Notes under the pieces: model-generated
Database searches by the model: none
What the model saw: only the letters and a program-made list of their open reading frames with translations
What the model was told of the DNA's origin: nothing
Shown here: in pieces, positions 24,782 through 33,378 of the stretch
How the letters are laid out: each line of letters begins with the position of its first letter
How positions within the stretch are numbered: the stretch's first letter is position 1
Origin: Acetobacteraceae bacterium
Lineage (GTDB): Bacteria > Pseudomonadota > Alphaproteobacteria > Acetobacterales > Acetobacteraceae
DNA: 51,163 bases
Assembly (NCBI GenBank): GCA_030041375.1
Contig: JASHOA010000065.1
Coordinates: 1-51,163 of the forward strand
Reading direction: 5' to 3'
Made by a program: the position numbers and the translations under genes

Positions 24782-24811
24782 ATTTAGCGCGGTCCGGTGG
24801 TGCGCGTCAAG
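24782..24811 (-). promoter_or_regulatory. Possible promoter of the early operon
   Basis: Minus strand CTTGAC (24811-24806) and CTAAAT (24787-24782) with 18 bases between. CTTGAC is a typical alphaproteobacterial -35; the -10 is imperfect. Placed 27 bases before the first early ATG. Confidence 0.35.
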
Positions 24812-24842
24812 CCATGATTACGAAAGATCGTAGATAGCAACA

Positions 24843-24909
24843 GGATATTAGCAGATCAATATCCGATGGATTGTGTTCTAGTGTGCTTCGATATTCGCTG
24901 GCCAATATC
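24843..24909. promoter_or_regulatory. Two copies of the palindrome GATATT-N8-AATATC, likely operators
   Basis: First copy 24844-24863 (extended to GGATATT/AATATCC), second copy 24890-24909. Their centres are 46 bases apart. They lie between the integrase stop and the early-operon start, in AT-rich DNA. The symmetry suggests a dimeric repressor; no repressor gene was recognised beyond the weak HTH candidate. Confidence 0.55.
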
Positions 24910-26435
24910 TATAGGCCCGGTGGCACGGGAACGCGCGAGAGATAGCGGTGCAATCGCTTCAATGCTTCTCCCCGCACTCCGTAAAGCCGCCCGGTGGTCT
25001 TACGCTGATGGCCAAGGATCGCGTCGCGCACATCCTCGGGGCATTCTATCGAGCGCAACTCATCTTCAACGCGATGACGCCAGCTATGATCAGGCGCTTT
25101 CGTGGGGTCAGTGATGCCAATTGTTTCCCGAATCCACTTGCCGATGAGATTCCACGCTCTCCCGCCACGGTGACCGTGTTGATCGAGCCCCTTTTCGGGA
25201 AACAACGGCGCATCAGCTTCGATTGTGGTGACGTAATTGAGGAAGCCTTCGGCAATCAGTGCCGGGTGAAGTGGCACATGGCGACGCTGCGAGGTTTTGA
25301 CGCTTTTAGTCGAGTGGTCCTCATTCACGTCGAGGAACCATATTCCGCCCTCCGCGCGCACGTCATGGCCGAGCAGTTGCAGGACTTCGCCAGCTCGCAT
25401 GCCAGAGAAGGCCATTATCCAGTGTGACCACCGCAGGGCAGGGGACGTTTCTTTCCGTGCCGCAAGCAAGATGCGCGTTGCATCTTCGTCACTGTAGGGC
25501 TTTGGCGATTGCTGGCGTTCCTTGGCCAAGCGAAGATTGATGGTGGGGTCGGACTTCAGGGCTTCATCCTTAACCGCTTGCAAGAATATCTGCCGGGCCA
25601 TCGAGAGCCGGTTATTCCATGTGCTGTTAGTCAGCCCTTCGGCCTTCATCGCCTGGCGCCAGCGGAGGAAATCCTCGCGCGTGATCTTCGCTGCATCATC
25701 ATGGCCAAGGAATTTCCCGAGAGCCCCAATTGCATATTCCGTCTCGGCTACAGTGCGAGGCTTGACGGCGCAAACGGCCTTCCAGGCATCGAGCAACCCG
25801 GAGAGGGAGACGGCGGGTGTAAGCATCGCCTTGACCGGCTCAGGCGGCTTCGGGAGGGCCGATTGCACCGCTGCCAACCGCTCCGGATAGCCGTCGAGGG
25901 GCAGCCACTCACCAACCTGACGTGCCTCGCGCTCGGCATACGCGCTGGCCACGACGGGCTCCATTGTGTTGAGCAGGATCGCCCGCGTCTCGGGAGTGAT
26001 GGAGATACCCGCTATAGCCAGGGCTTCATCCGCATGGTGTTCGACGCGCCCCCATACCAACGGGTAGGAAGCCGCCGAGTCCGGAGCGGTCGGAAGCAGG
26101 TTGAAAGCACTGGCCGCGATACCGCCCGTTTCCAGCCGTGACGGGCTGCCGACAATCCAGGCTGCCCACCCCGCAGCGATCTCGCGTGCCTTCCCGACAT
26201 CGAGGGCCACGATGTGCAGTTGCCGATCCCATTCCGCGCACATCGCGTTCCAGCGGGCCAGCACGTCCGGGAGGGCACGCTCTGCGGCCTTGCGATCGGC
26301 TGTCCCGGTGCTGATTTTGACCACATCTCCGCGCCGGGCAGTTACGCTTCGATAAACCTCGGGGATGCGGCGGCGCAGCTTCCAGATGCCTGTTCGCGGG
26401 TCCTTCCACAGCCTGGCAGTCCGCATCGTCGCCAC
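24909..26435 (-). CDS. int: Tyrosine recombinase, integrase of the element
   Basis: 508 residues, long for the family because of an extended N-terminal region. Core-binding domain at about 210-310 (SLSGLLDAWKAVCAVKPRTV). Catalytic residues in order: R in FSGMRAGEVLQLLG, K in DHSTKSVKTS, H-x-x-R in PDHSWRHRVEDEL, H in ILGHQRKTT and the nucleophile Y in GRLYGVRGE. Start is GTG 26435 or ATG 26426; the site is weak. It lies 95 bases from the tRNA-Thr 3' end with repeated TGTGTCCCC motifs just upstream, as expected for an integrase acting on that tRNA and possibly regulating itself. Confidence 0.93.
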   Translation of the reverse strand: MATMRTARLWKDPRTGIWKLRRRIPEVYRSVTARRGDVVKISTGTADRKAAERALPDVLARWNAMCAEWDRQLHIVALDVGKAREIAAGWAAWIVGSPSRLETGGIAASAFNLLPTAPDSAASYPLVWGRVEHHADEALAIAGISITPETRAILLNTMEPVVASAYAEREARQVGEWLPLDGYPERLAAVQSALPKPPEPVKAMLTPAVSLSGLLDAWKAVCAVKPRTVAETEYAIGALGKFLGHDDAAKITREDFLRWRQAMKAEGLTNSTWNNRLSMARQIFLQAVKDEALKSDPTINLRLAKERQQSPKPYSDEDATRILLAARKETSPALRWSHWIMAFSGMRAGEVLQLLGHDVRAEGGIWFLDVNEDHSTKSVKTSQRRHVPLHPALIAEGFLNYVTTIEADAPLFPEKGLDQHGHRGGRAWNLIGKWIRETIGITDPTKAPDHSWRHRVEDELRSIECPEDVRDAILGHQRKTTGRLYGVRGEALKRLHRYLSRVPVPPGL

Positions 26436-26440
26436 CGCAA

Positions 26441-26468
26441 TGTGTCCCCCTGATGTGTCCCCATCAGG
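26441..26468 (+). repeat. Probable integrase arm sites, right
   Basis: TGTGTCCCC at 26441-26449 and TGTGTCCCCAT at 26454-26464, the latter centred in the palindrome CCTGAT...ATCAGG (26449-26468). Same motif as at 13005-13015 near the other end. Confidence 0.45.
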
Positions 26469-26529
26469 TGGCTGGAAGCTCTGTAATATCAGGAAGTTGT
26501 TGCCCTGTCTCGCTTTCCGGTGGGCTCAT

Positions 26530-26543
26530 TGCCGGGTGAGGGA
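26530..26543 (+). repeat. Right attachment site within tRNA-Thr
   Basis: TGCCGGGTGAGGGA, the 3' acceptor strand and the edge of the T-arm of tRNA-Thr, identical to 12917-12930. Integration here leaves an intact tRNA gene. Confidence 0.65.
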
Positions 26544-26601
26544 TTTGAACCCCCGACCTTCGGTTTACAAAACCGCTGCACTGCCACTGTGCTAACCCGG
26601 C
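26530..26601 (-). tRNA. tRNA-Thr (TGT)
   Basis: Complement folds as a cloverleaf: acceptor GCCGGGT/ACCCGGC, D-arm with AGCACAGTGGCAGTGC, anticodon loop TTTGTAA (TGT at 34-36), T-arm GGGGGTTCAAATCCC, discriminator A. No CCA encoded. The anticodon stem has one end mismatch. Its 3' end faces the integrated element. Confidence 0.92.
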
Positions 26602-26789
26602 CCGGAAGCGTTCTTTCCCGCTTCCGCCCCCGCCTTGGCAACCGGTTTTCGTGCGCAGCGGATGGTTTCCGGGCATGACGACGGTTTCATCACTGCGCCG
26701 GGGAAACGTTCACGCGCCCCGCCCCATCTTCCCGCCATGCAGGCGCCCGCCGGGCGCCAGGACGCCCGTTCTACTCTGAGGAGAACACG

Positions 26790-28271
26790 ATGCCCGAATG
26801 GACCAATCCAACGCCTCGCAGGGGCCGGGTGCTGAGCGCCTCCCTGCTGGCGATCCTGCTTGTCGGCACCGCATTCGGCGGCTACGCGGCAGGCCAGAAC
26901 CTGATCGTCGCCCCCGCCAAGGCCGCGACCACCGCCTTGGCCCAGGCGCCCGACTTCGTGCCTCTGGTGGCCCAGGTGAAGCCGGCCGTGGTCTCGATCA
27001 TCAACGACCTTCGCCCGCATCCGGCCGCCATGCAGGGTCCGCCGCCCGGAATGTTTCCGTTCCCCTTCCCGTTCGGGGCAGAGCCGCAGCAGTCGCAGGC
27101 GATCGAGGCGCGTGGCTCCGGCTTCGTCATCAGCTCCTCCGGCCTGATCGTCACCAACAACCACGTGATCAAGGACGAGAAAACGCTGACCGTCGTACTC
27201 GATGACGGCACCAAGCTCACCGCTCACGTCGTCGGGGCCGATCCGCGCACCGACATTGCACTGCTGAAGGTCGACGCCGGGCATCCGTTGCCGTACGTCA
27301 AGCTTGCCGATTCCAGCAATGCCCAGCCTGGCCAGTGGGTGATTGCCATGGGCAATCCGTTCGGCCTCGGTGGCACCGTCACCGCCGGCATCGTCTCCGC
27401 GCTTGGGCGCAATATCGGTGACGGTCCCTACGACCAGTTCATCCAGGTCGATGCGCCGATCAACGAAGGCAATTCCGGCGGCCCGCTGTTCAACCTGGAC
27501 GGCCGGGTCATCGGCGTGAACACCGCCATCATCTCGCCCTCCGGCGGCAGCGTCGGCATCGGCTTTGCAATCCCCTCCAACACGGTGCGTACGATCGTCG
27601 CGGAGCTCGAGAAGTCCGGCCACATCACGCGCGGCTATCTCGGCGTCGAGGCGCAGCCGATCACGCCCAATATGCAGGAGGCACTGCATCTGCCCTCGAA
27701 GGACGGTGCCCTGATCGCCGCGGTCGAGCCTGGCACGCCGGCGTCCCGGGCCGGGCTCCATCCCGGTGAGGTGATCACCGAGGTGGACGGCCAGGCGATC
27801 AAGAATCCGCGCGACCTCGCGATCGACATCGCGGGCGTCAAGCCTGGCCAGACGGCACACCTCAAGGTGCTCAACAACGGCAACACCGCCAGCATGGATG
27901 TCACGCTGGCAAGCCTGCCCGAGCAGGCCGCCACCAACAATGCTCAGCCCGGAGAACAGCAGGGGCGGCTCGGCCTCGCGCTCGCCCCGGTCACGCCGGA
28001 TACGCAGAGCCAGTTCAACCTGCCTGCCGACACCCGCGGCGCGGTGATTGCCCAGGTAGCGCCGAACTCGCCGGCGGCGATGGCAGGGCTCGAGCCCGGT
28101 GATGTCATCGTCGGCATCGGCGAGCAGCCGGTCAGCTCGGTGGATGAGGCTGTGAAGGCGATCCACGCCGCCGAAAGCCGCGGTGGCGCGGTGGCGCTCC
28201 GCGTCATCCACCAGGGCCAGAAGCTGTTCGTTGCCATCAGCCTCGGAAAGGGAACCGGCAACCAGGGCTGA
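26790..28271 (+). CDS. degP: Do/HtrA-type periplasmic serine protease
   Basis: Quality-control protease, 493 residues. Signal/anchor segment at 14-36 (VLSASLLAILLVGTAFGGY). Trypsin-like domain with the triad H125 (TNNHVI), D155 (RTDIALL) and S229 (NEGNSGGPLF). Two PDZ domains at about 285-375 (GYLGVEAQPIT) and 390-490 (GRLGLALAPVT). A proline/phenylalanine-rich loop sits before the catalytic histidine. AGGAG six bases before ATG. Whether it is DegP, DegQ or MucD by function cannot be told. Ends at a strong bidirectional terminator shared with polA. Confidence 0.93.
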   Translation: MPEWTNPTPRRGRVLSASLLAILLVGTAFGGYAAGQNLIVAPAKAATTALAQAPDFVPLVAQVKPAVVSIINDLRPHPAAMQGPPPGMFPFPFPFGAEPQQSQAIEARGSGFVISSSGLIVTNNHVIKDEKTLTVVLDDGTKLTAHVVGADPRTDIALLKVDAGHPLPYVKLADSSNAQPGQWVIAMGNPFGLGGTVTAGIVSALGRNIGDGPYDQFIQVDAPINEGNSGGPLFNLDGRVIGVNTAIISPSGGSVGIGFAIPSNTVRTIVAELEKSGHITRGYLGVEAQPITPNMQEALHLPSKDGALIAAVEPGTPASRAGLHPGEVITEVDGQAIKNPRDLAIDIAGVKPGQTAHLKVLNNGNTASMDVTLASLPEQAATNNAQPGEQQGRLGLALAPVTPDTQSQFNLPADTRGAVIAQVAPNSPAAMAGLEPGDVIVGIGEQPVSSVDEAVKAIHAAESRGGAVALRVIHQGQKLFVAISLGKGTGNQG

Positions 28272-28342
28272 TCACCGGGCCGGGGCGCGCCATCCGGCTG
28301 TTCCGGATGCGGGCGCCCCGGCCCCCTCCTGGGAGACGGGTG

Positions 28343-28379
28343 AAAGGGCATGATGACGTCTCGTCATCATGCCCTTTTT
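28343..28379. terminator. Bidirectional terminator between degP and polA
   Basis: A 16-bp perfect stem (28343-28358 with 28362-28377, core GGGCATGATGACG) and a 3-base loop, ending in TTTTT on the plus strand and TTTC on the minus strand. It separates two convergent genes. Confidence 0.9.
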
Positions 28380-28404
28380 CGATTGCGAAACGAGATCGCC
28401 TCGG

Positions 28405-31146
28405 TCAGTGCGCGTCCGCCCAGTTCTGGCCGATGCCGGTCTCGACGGCGAGCGGCACGCTGAGCGTGGCAGCCCTTCCCATCACCTCGGCAGCCGTGCG
28501 CGCGGTCGCTTCGGCCTCCGCTTCCGGCGCCTCGAACAGAAGCTCGTCATGCACTTGCAGCAGCATGCGGCTGGCGAGCCCGGCCTTGGCCAGAGCCGCC
28601 GGCATGCGCACCATCGCGCGCTTGATGATGTCCGCCGCACCGCCCTGCAGCGGCGCATTGATCGCCGCCCGTTCCGCATAGCCGCGCCGAGCGGCGTTCT
28701 TGTCGTTGATGCCCTCGATGTAGCATCGGCGGCCGAACGGCGTGAGTACGAACCCCTGCTTCCGTGCGTCCTGTTTCGCCGCTTCCATGTAGGCGCGGAT
28801 GCCGGGATAACGGGCGAAATACGCATCGATGTAAGTCCGCGCCTCGGCCGGCTCGATGCCGAGCTGGCGGGCGAGCCCAAAGGCGCTGATCCCGTAGACG
28901 ATTCCGAAATTGATCGCCTTGGCGCGCCGGCGGGTGAGCGGATCCATCCCCGCCAGCGGCACACGGAAGACCTCCGAGGCGGTCAGCGCGTGGATGTCGT
29001 CCCCGCGCGCGAAAGCCTCCTTGAGAGCGGCAATGTCCGCCACGTGCGCCAAGAGGCGCAGCTCGATCTGCGAATAATCGGCGCTGACGAGAAGATGCCC
29101 CGGCTCGGCGATGAAGGCGCGGCGGATCCGTCCACCCTCTTCGGTGCGGATCGGAATGTTCTGCAGGTTCGGATCGGTCGAGGCGAGCCGTCCGGTCGAG
29201 GTTCCGGCCATGACGAAGCTCGTGTGCACGCGCCCGGTCCGGGGATTGATCTCGTTCACCAGCGCGTCGGCATAAGTGGATTTGAGCTTCTGAAGCTGGC
29301 GCCATTCCAGCACCCTCGCCGGCAGCTCGTGCCCGGCATCGGCCAGGCTCGTCAGCACCTGGGCGTCCGTGCCGAAGGCGCCGGTTTTCATCCTCTTGCC
29401 GCCGCCGAGGCCCATCTCGTTGAACAGTACCTCGCCGAGTTGCTTGGCCGAGCCGACATTGAATGGATGGCCGGCGAGGCGATGAATGTCGGACTCGATC
29501 CCTGCCATGCGCTCGGCAAGCTCGGCCGAAATGCGGGAAAGCTCGGCGGCGTCGATCTTCACCCCGGCGCGTTCCATCTGCACGAGCACCGCAATGAGCC
29601 GGCGTTCGAGTTGCTCGTAAAGCGCCAGCGCCCCGGCCTCGCGCAGGCCGGGGCGAAGCGCGTGCCACAGCCGGAGCGTGACATCGGCATCTTCCGCCGC
29701 ATAGGCAGTGGCGCGATCGAGCGGCACGGCGGCAAAGCTCACGCGCGCCCGGCCGGTGCCGGTGACATCATCGTAGGCGATCGGCCGGTGCCCGAGATGA
29801 ATGACGGAAAGCTCGTCCATGCCGTGGCCATGCCGCCCGCCCGCCTGGCAGTAGGAGAGCAACATGGTGTCGTCGAGCGGGGTAACGGTTGGGGCGCCGG
29901 CTCCCGCCAGCACGTGCAGATCGTATTTCGCGTTCTGGAACACCTTCAGAACGGTGGGGTCGGCGAGCAGCGGCTCGAGTGCCATGATCGCTTCGGTGGG
30001 CGCCATCATGACGCCATTGCCGTCGTGGCGGAGCGGCACATAACAGGCGCATCCCGGAGCGGTGGCGAGCGAGAACCCGACCGCGTTTGCAGCCAGCGCG
30101 TTCAGAGAGTCGGTCTCGGTATCGACCGCGGCCACGCCTGCTGCGCGCGCTCTCTCGATCCAGGCCGCAAGGCCCGCGAGAGTCGTGACAGTCTCGTACG
30201 GACCGAAGGCGGGGGTCTCGGCGGGCTTCGCCGGGGCCTCTTGCACACCGGGCGCGCTTTCCGGGGTGGTTACGGAATCGAGGCCAAGCCGATGCAGCAC
30301 GCTGCGGAAACCCTGCACCGAGAGCCAGGCGGCAAGCTCCGCCGGATCCGGTGCCCGGAGACGAAGCTCGGCCAGCGGAACCGGGAGCGGCGCGTCCTGG
30401 CAAAGCGTGACCAGGGTGCGCGAGAGTCGCGCATTTCCGGCGTGTTGCAGCAGGGCCTCGCGCCGCTTCGAAGGAGGCATCTCCGGTGCGGCGGCGAGCG
30501 TCGCCTCGACACTGCCGTACGCGCGGATGAGATCCGCGGCCGTCTTGGGCCCGATCCCGGGCACTCCCGGAACATTGTCCGTCGGATCGCCGATCAACGC
30601 CTGCACATCGATCACCCGTTCGGGGGGTACGCCGAAACGCTCCTTGACCTCTTCGGGGCCGATGGACTTTTGCTTGATCGGGTCGAGCATGACCACGTCG
30701 GCGCCGACCAGCTGCATCAGATCCTTGTCGGAAGAGACAATGGTCACCGTTGCCTTCTCCCTTCTTGCCGCCGCCGTGTAGGCGGCGATCAGGTCGTCGG
30801 CTTCCCAGTCGGGAAGTTCGATCGCCGGCACCGAGAAGGCGCGGGTCGCTTCGCGCACCAGGGCGAATTGCGGCACCAGCTCGGGCGGCGGCGGCGGACG
30901 GTGTGCCTTGTAGGCCGGATAGAGGCGGTTGCGGAACGTCTCGCGTCCGGCATCGAAGATCACGGCAAGATGCGAACCAGTATGCTCCTTCAGGAATTTG
31001 GCCAGCATGTTGGTGAAACCGAGCACGGCGTTCACGGGCGTCCCATCCGGGCGCGTGAGGGGAGGGAGCGCGTGGAAGGCCCGGAACAGGAAACCCGAGC
31101 CGTCGATCAGGACGAGATGGAGCGGCTCCCCGCCGGCCGTGTCCAC
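28405..31146 (-). CDS. polA: DNA polymerase I
   Basis: Repair and Okazaki-fragment polymerase, 913 residues with all three domains. 5'-3' exonuclease at about 10-290 (DGSGFLFRAFHAL, VSSDKDLMQLV, GIGPKTAADLI). 3'-5' proofreading at about 330-515 with intact AVDTETDSLN and the final YAAEDADVTLRLW. Polymerase domain with TGRLASTDPNLQNIPIR, SADYSQIELRLLAH, RRRAKAINFGIVYGIS and QVHDELLFE. Start GTG 31146, just after the zinc-finger gene stop (31153), suggests coexpression. Low-quality ribosome site. Confidence 0.97.
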   Translation of the reverse strand: MDTAGGEPLHLVLIDGSGFLFRAFHALPPLTRPDGTPVNAVLGFTNMLAKFLKEHTGSHLAVIFDAGRETFRNRLYPAYKAHRPPPPPELVPQFALVREATRAFSVPAIELPDWEADDLIAAYTAAARREKATVTIVSSDKDLMQLVGADVVMLDPIKQKSIGPEEVKERFGVPPERVIDVQALIGDPTDNVPGVPGIGPKTAADLIRAYGSVEATLAAAPEMPPSKRREALLQHAGNARLSRTLVTLCQDAPLPVPLAELRLRAPDPAELAAWLSVQGFRSVLHRLGLDSVTTPESAPGVQEAPAKPAETPAFGPYETVTTLAGLAAWIERARAAGVAAVDTETDSLNALAANAVGFSLATAPGCACYVPLRHDGNGVMMAPTEAIMALEPLLADPTVLKVFQNAKYDLHVLAGAGAPTVTPLDDTMLLSYCQAGGRHGHGMDELSVIHLGHRPIAYDDVTGTGRARVSFAAVPLDRATAYAAEDADVTLRLWHALRPGLREAGALALYEQLERRLIAVLVQMERAGVKIDAAELSRISAELAERMAGIESDIHRLAGHPFNVGSAKQLGEVLFNEMGLGGGKRMKTGAFGTDAQVLTSLADAGHELPARVLEWRQLQKLKSTYADALVNEINPRTGRVHTSFVMAGTSTGRLASTDPNLQNIPIRTEEGGRIRRAFIAEPGHLLVSADYSQIELRLLAHVADIAALKEAFARGDDIHALTASEVFRVPLAGMDPLTRRRAKAINFGIVYGISAFGLARQLGIEPAEARTYIDAYFARYPGIRAYMEAAKQDARKQGFVLTPFGRRCYIEGINDKNAARRGYAERAAINAPLQGGAADIIKRAMVRMPAALAKAGLASRMLLQVHDELLFEAPEAEAEATARTAAEVMGRAATLSVPLAVETGIGQNWADAH

Positions 31147-31152
31147 GCGCGT

Positions 31153-31347
31153 TCAGTGCTCGGATTCGAGCCGTGTGACCCCGGGCTTGCGCACGAACCG
31201 GCGCGAGCAATAGGGGCAGACCGCTTCGTCGTTGAGAAGGTGAAGGAAAACGCGGGGATGGCCGAGCGGACCCTCACCGCCGTCGCAGGCGACGACATCC
31301 TCGGTAACGTACACTGTCTCGGTCTGGGTGGCGGCACCCTCCGGCAT
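31153..31347 (-). CDS. Zinc-finger domain protein (zf-CHCC type)
   Basis: 64 residues ending VCPYCSRRFVRKPG. With VACDGGEGPLGHPRVFLHL it gives a C-x8-H-x14-C-x2-C zinc site, the pattern of the bacterial relatives of mitochondrial complex I subunit NDUFS6. Common in alphaproteobacteria; role in bacteria unclear. Six bases upstream of polA and read with it. Confidence 0.85.
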   Translation of the reverse strand: MPEGAATQTETVYVTEDVVACDGGEGPLGHPRVFLHLLNDEAVCPYCSRRFVRKPGVTRLESEH

Positions 31348-31508
31348 CGCATCCTCTATGAGCCTGCACGAGAAGAGAGAATGTGCGGCATGGCGGCGGT
31401 GCTTGCAACTCGACCCCGCGTTCCCCTGGTGTGCCGGTGCTGACGAGGGTCACGCACCGTTCGACCACCGGGCTCCGCGCACCGGCTGCCCGTTTTGGGG
31501 AGCCCCCC

Positions 31509-32507
31509 TTGGGCGCCCGGTTCCGGGTCGGGCACCCTATCCTGGTGGTGCTGGTCGCTCTTGCGCTCTCCGCCTGCGCGGTCAGGCTCGACCCCCCTGG
31601 CCCGTCTGTGATGGCACCTGAGATGGGTGCCCAGGCTTTCATCATGCCAGACGGCGTGCGGGTGCCTTACCGCGCCTGGCTGCCGGCAGGGCCGCCGCGC
31701 GCGGTGATGCTGGCATTGCACGGCTTCAACGACAGTCGGGACGCCTTCGCGCTGTCGGCACCGTTGTTCGCGGCTGCCGGCATCGCCGTCTATTCGCCCG
31801 ACCAGCGCGGGTTCGGCGCCACCACCGCGCGCGGTTTCTGGCCCGGTTCGGCAGCCCTGGTGAACGATGCGCGCTGGATGGCGTTGCTGCTGCATCATAT
31901 GCATCCGAGCCTGCCGCTCTATTTGCTCGGCGAGAGCATGGGCGGCGCCGTGCTGATCCTGCTTGCCACTGCGCCCGACCCGCCGCCCGCTGCCGGCTAC
32001 ATCCTGGCGGCGCCGGCGGTCTGGGGGCGGGCCGATATGAGTATGTTCTACCGGGCGTTGCTCTGGTTCGCCTGGAAGACCGTGCCCGGACTCCACCTTT
32101 CCGGAGCCGGCCTCGTCAAGGCCTCGAGCAACCGCGCGGCGCTCGAAGTGCTCGGGCGCGATCCGCTGACGATCCTTGAGACACGCGTCGACGTGATTCA
32201 CGGGCTGGTCGATCTCATGAGCCGCGCACAGGCGGCGGCGCGGCAGTTCGATGTGCCGGCGCTGGTACTTTACGGAGCGCATGACGAACTCGTGCCGAAG
32301 CGGGCGATGGGCGCCATGTGGCGGGCGATCCCGCAAAGAGCCCCCGTACGCTTGGCCTACTACGCCCAAGGTTATCATCTCCTGCTCCGCGATCTCGATC
32401 GCGGGCTGCCGATCGGCGACATCATCGCTTGGATCCGCGCGCCGGAGGCGCCGCTGCCGTCCGGCGCCGATCTGACCGCCCGGGCCTGGCTTGCCCGGCG
32501 CCGCTGA
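31509..32507 (+). CDS. Alpha/beta-hydrolase lipoprotein (lysophospholipase-like)
   Basis: 332 residues. TTG 31509 is chosen: GGGGAG five bases upstream, and it gives a proper lipoprotein signal (GARFRVGHPILVVLVALAL then the lipobox LSAC with the lipidated cysteine at 23). The frame stays open to GTG 31383. Hydrolase_4 fold: oxyanion motif LALHGFNDS, nucleophile elbow GESMGGA, acid in YGAHDELVPK, histidine in QGYHLLLRD. Expected at a membrane face, acting on lipids or esters. tRNA-Arg follows. Confidence 0.85.
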   Translation: MGARFRVGHPILVVLVALALSACAVRLDPPGPSVMAPEMGAQAFIMPDGVRVPYRAWLPAGPPRAVMLALHGFNDSRDAFALSAPLFAAAGIAVYSPDQRGFGATTARGFWPGSAALVNDARWMALLLHHMHPSLPLYLLGESMGGAVLILLATAPDPPPAAGYILAAPAVWGRADMSMFYRALLWFAWKTVPGLHLSGAGLVKASSNRAALEVLGRDPLTILETRVDVIHGLVDLMSRAQAAARQFDVPALVLYGAHDELVPKRAMGAMWRAIPQRAPVRLAYYAQGYHLLLRDLDRGLPIGDIIAWIRAPEAPLPSGADLTARAWLARRR

Positions 32508-32528
32508 GCGGCGCTATGGGAGGGGCGG

Positions 32529-32605
32529 GGACCCGTAGCTCAGTTGGATAGAGCGTCGCCCTCCGAAGGCGAAGGTCGCACGTTCGAATCGTGTCGGGTC
32601 CGCCA
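32529..32605 (+). tRNA. tRNA-Arg (CCG)
   Basis: Acceptor GGACCCG/CGGGTCC, D-arm TAGCTCAGTTGGATAGAGC, anticodon loop CTCCGAA with CCG at 34-36, T-arm CACGTTCGAATCGTG, discriminator G and encoded CCA (32603-32605). Accessory genes begin directly after its 3' end. Confidence 0.96.
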
Positions 32606-32718
32606 ATTCTTTCAATACGTTAAACGTTATTGTTGGCTAGATTCGAGCTTGGCAAGGTAGCAATAAGGTAACGCGGAGGCCCCACAGCGCCAGGACGTGA
32701 TTCATGCCTCCAGCGATT

Positions 32719-33378
32719 CTACCCTCGGCGATCACGCTGTAGCGCTACATCCAGAGCGTTGTCGCTTCGCACCCACTGGAGCCGGTCCCGGATAACCTGC
32801 CGTCGGCGCGGCCCCATCGGAATACCCCAATTTTGACTGCCCGCGTAGCAATCGAGGATGCGGCCGGTTAGGCCGGCCACTGAACGGGGCCGCAGTCCGT
32901 CGAGAGTATTCCCACGCATCTGCCGAATCTGGTGCAGAGAGAAGACCTTCACGCCTTCCTGCTCGTAGATCCAAACATAGCATCCCTTTACGCCAGCTTG
33001 GTGTTCCATGCGGTCGCAAGCGTCGAGAAGCTCACTGCGATTGACGTTGTGGTCGTGCTTTGCCTGCACGAAGAGGCCCTTGTCGAACCCTTCAGGGCCG
33101 TCGAGCGAAAGCGAGAAGAAAAGATCGGCGCCGGTGATACTTTCCAGCGATCTTGGTCCACGGTCCGGCATCGATTGTGCTATCACCCGAAAGATGTAGT
33201 CGCCGACCCGCTGGCCGTCGAGCCGATCCTCAACTCGCTGGCAGATGCGCGAAGTGATCTCGGGCTCCTGTATGGTGCTCGGCCCGTCAACTTTTGTCGA
33301 ATATAGATCCCGAACCAGATCATCGACGGCTCGCCCCAACGCGTCCATGATAAGCTGCCGATTTTGTCGATCGAGCAC
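32719..33378 (-). CDS. Putative PD-(D/E)XK nuclease-fold protein
   Basis: 219 residues, GTG start at 33378 with GGGGGCG before it. N-terminal helices with E40 (EPEITSRICQRVEDRL), then ITGADLFFSL (D85) and the strand GLFVQAKHDH (Q105-x-K107). This E...D...(E/Q)xK spacing is that of restriction-endonuclease-like folds with glutamine in the second acidic place. The second half (GCYVWIYEQEGVKVFS, then LRPRSVAGLTGRILDCYAGS) may be a target-sensing part. No methyltransferase neighbour. The first gene after tRNA-Arg, read toward it. Defence nuclease is an inference. Confidence 0.6.
   Translation of the reverse strand: MLDRQNRQLIMDALGRAVDDLVRDLYSTKVDGPSTIQEPEITSRICQRVEDRLDGQRVGDYIFRVIAQSMPDRGPRSLESITGADLFFSLSLDGPEGFDKGLFVQAKHDHNVNRSELLDACDRMEHQAGVKGCYVWIYEQEGVKVFSLHQIRQMRGNTLDGLRPRSVAGLTGRILDCYAGSQNWGIPMGPRRRQVIRDRLQWVRSDNALDVALQRDRRG

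Larger units (their letters stand above)
12917..26543. mobile_element. 13.6-kb integrated element in tRNA-Thr, candidate phage satellite
   Basis: Bounded by a 14-bp direct repeat, one copy of which is the 3' end of tRNA-Thr (26530-26543). It encodes a tyrosine integrase beside the tRNA, a primase-polymerase/helicase, a serine recombinase, small and large terminase, a GIY-YIG protein, a Panacea-type pair and about ten small unknown proteins. No portal, capsid, protease, tail or lysis gene was recognised. Known: phage-inducible chromosomal islands have integrase, primase and often a terminase gene in 10-15 kb. A decayed prophage is the main alternative. Confidence 0.7.
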
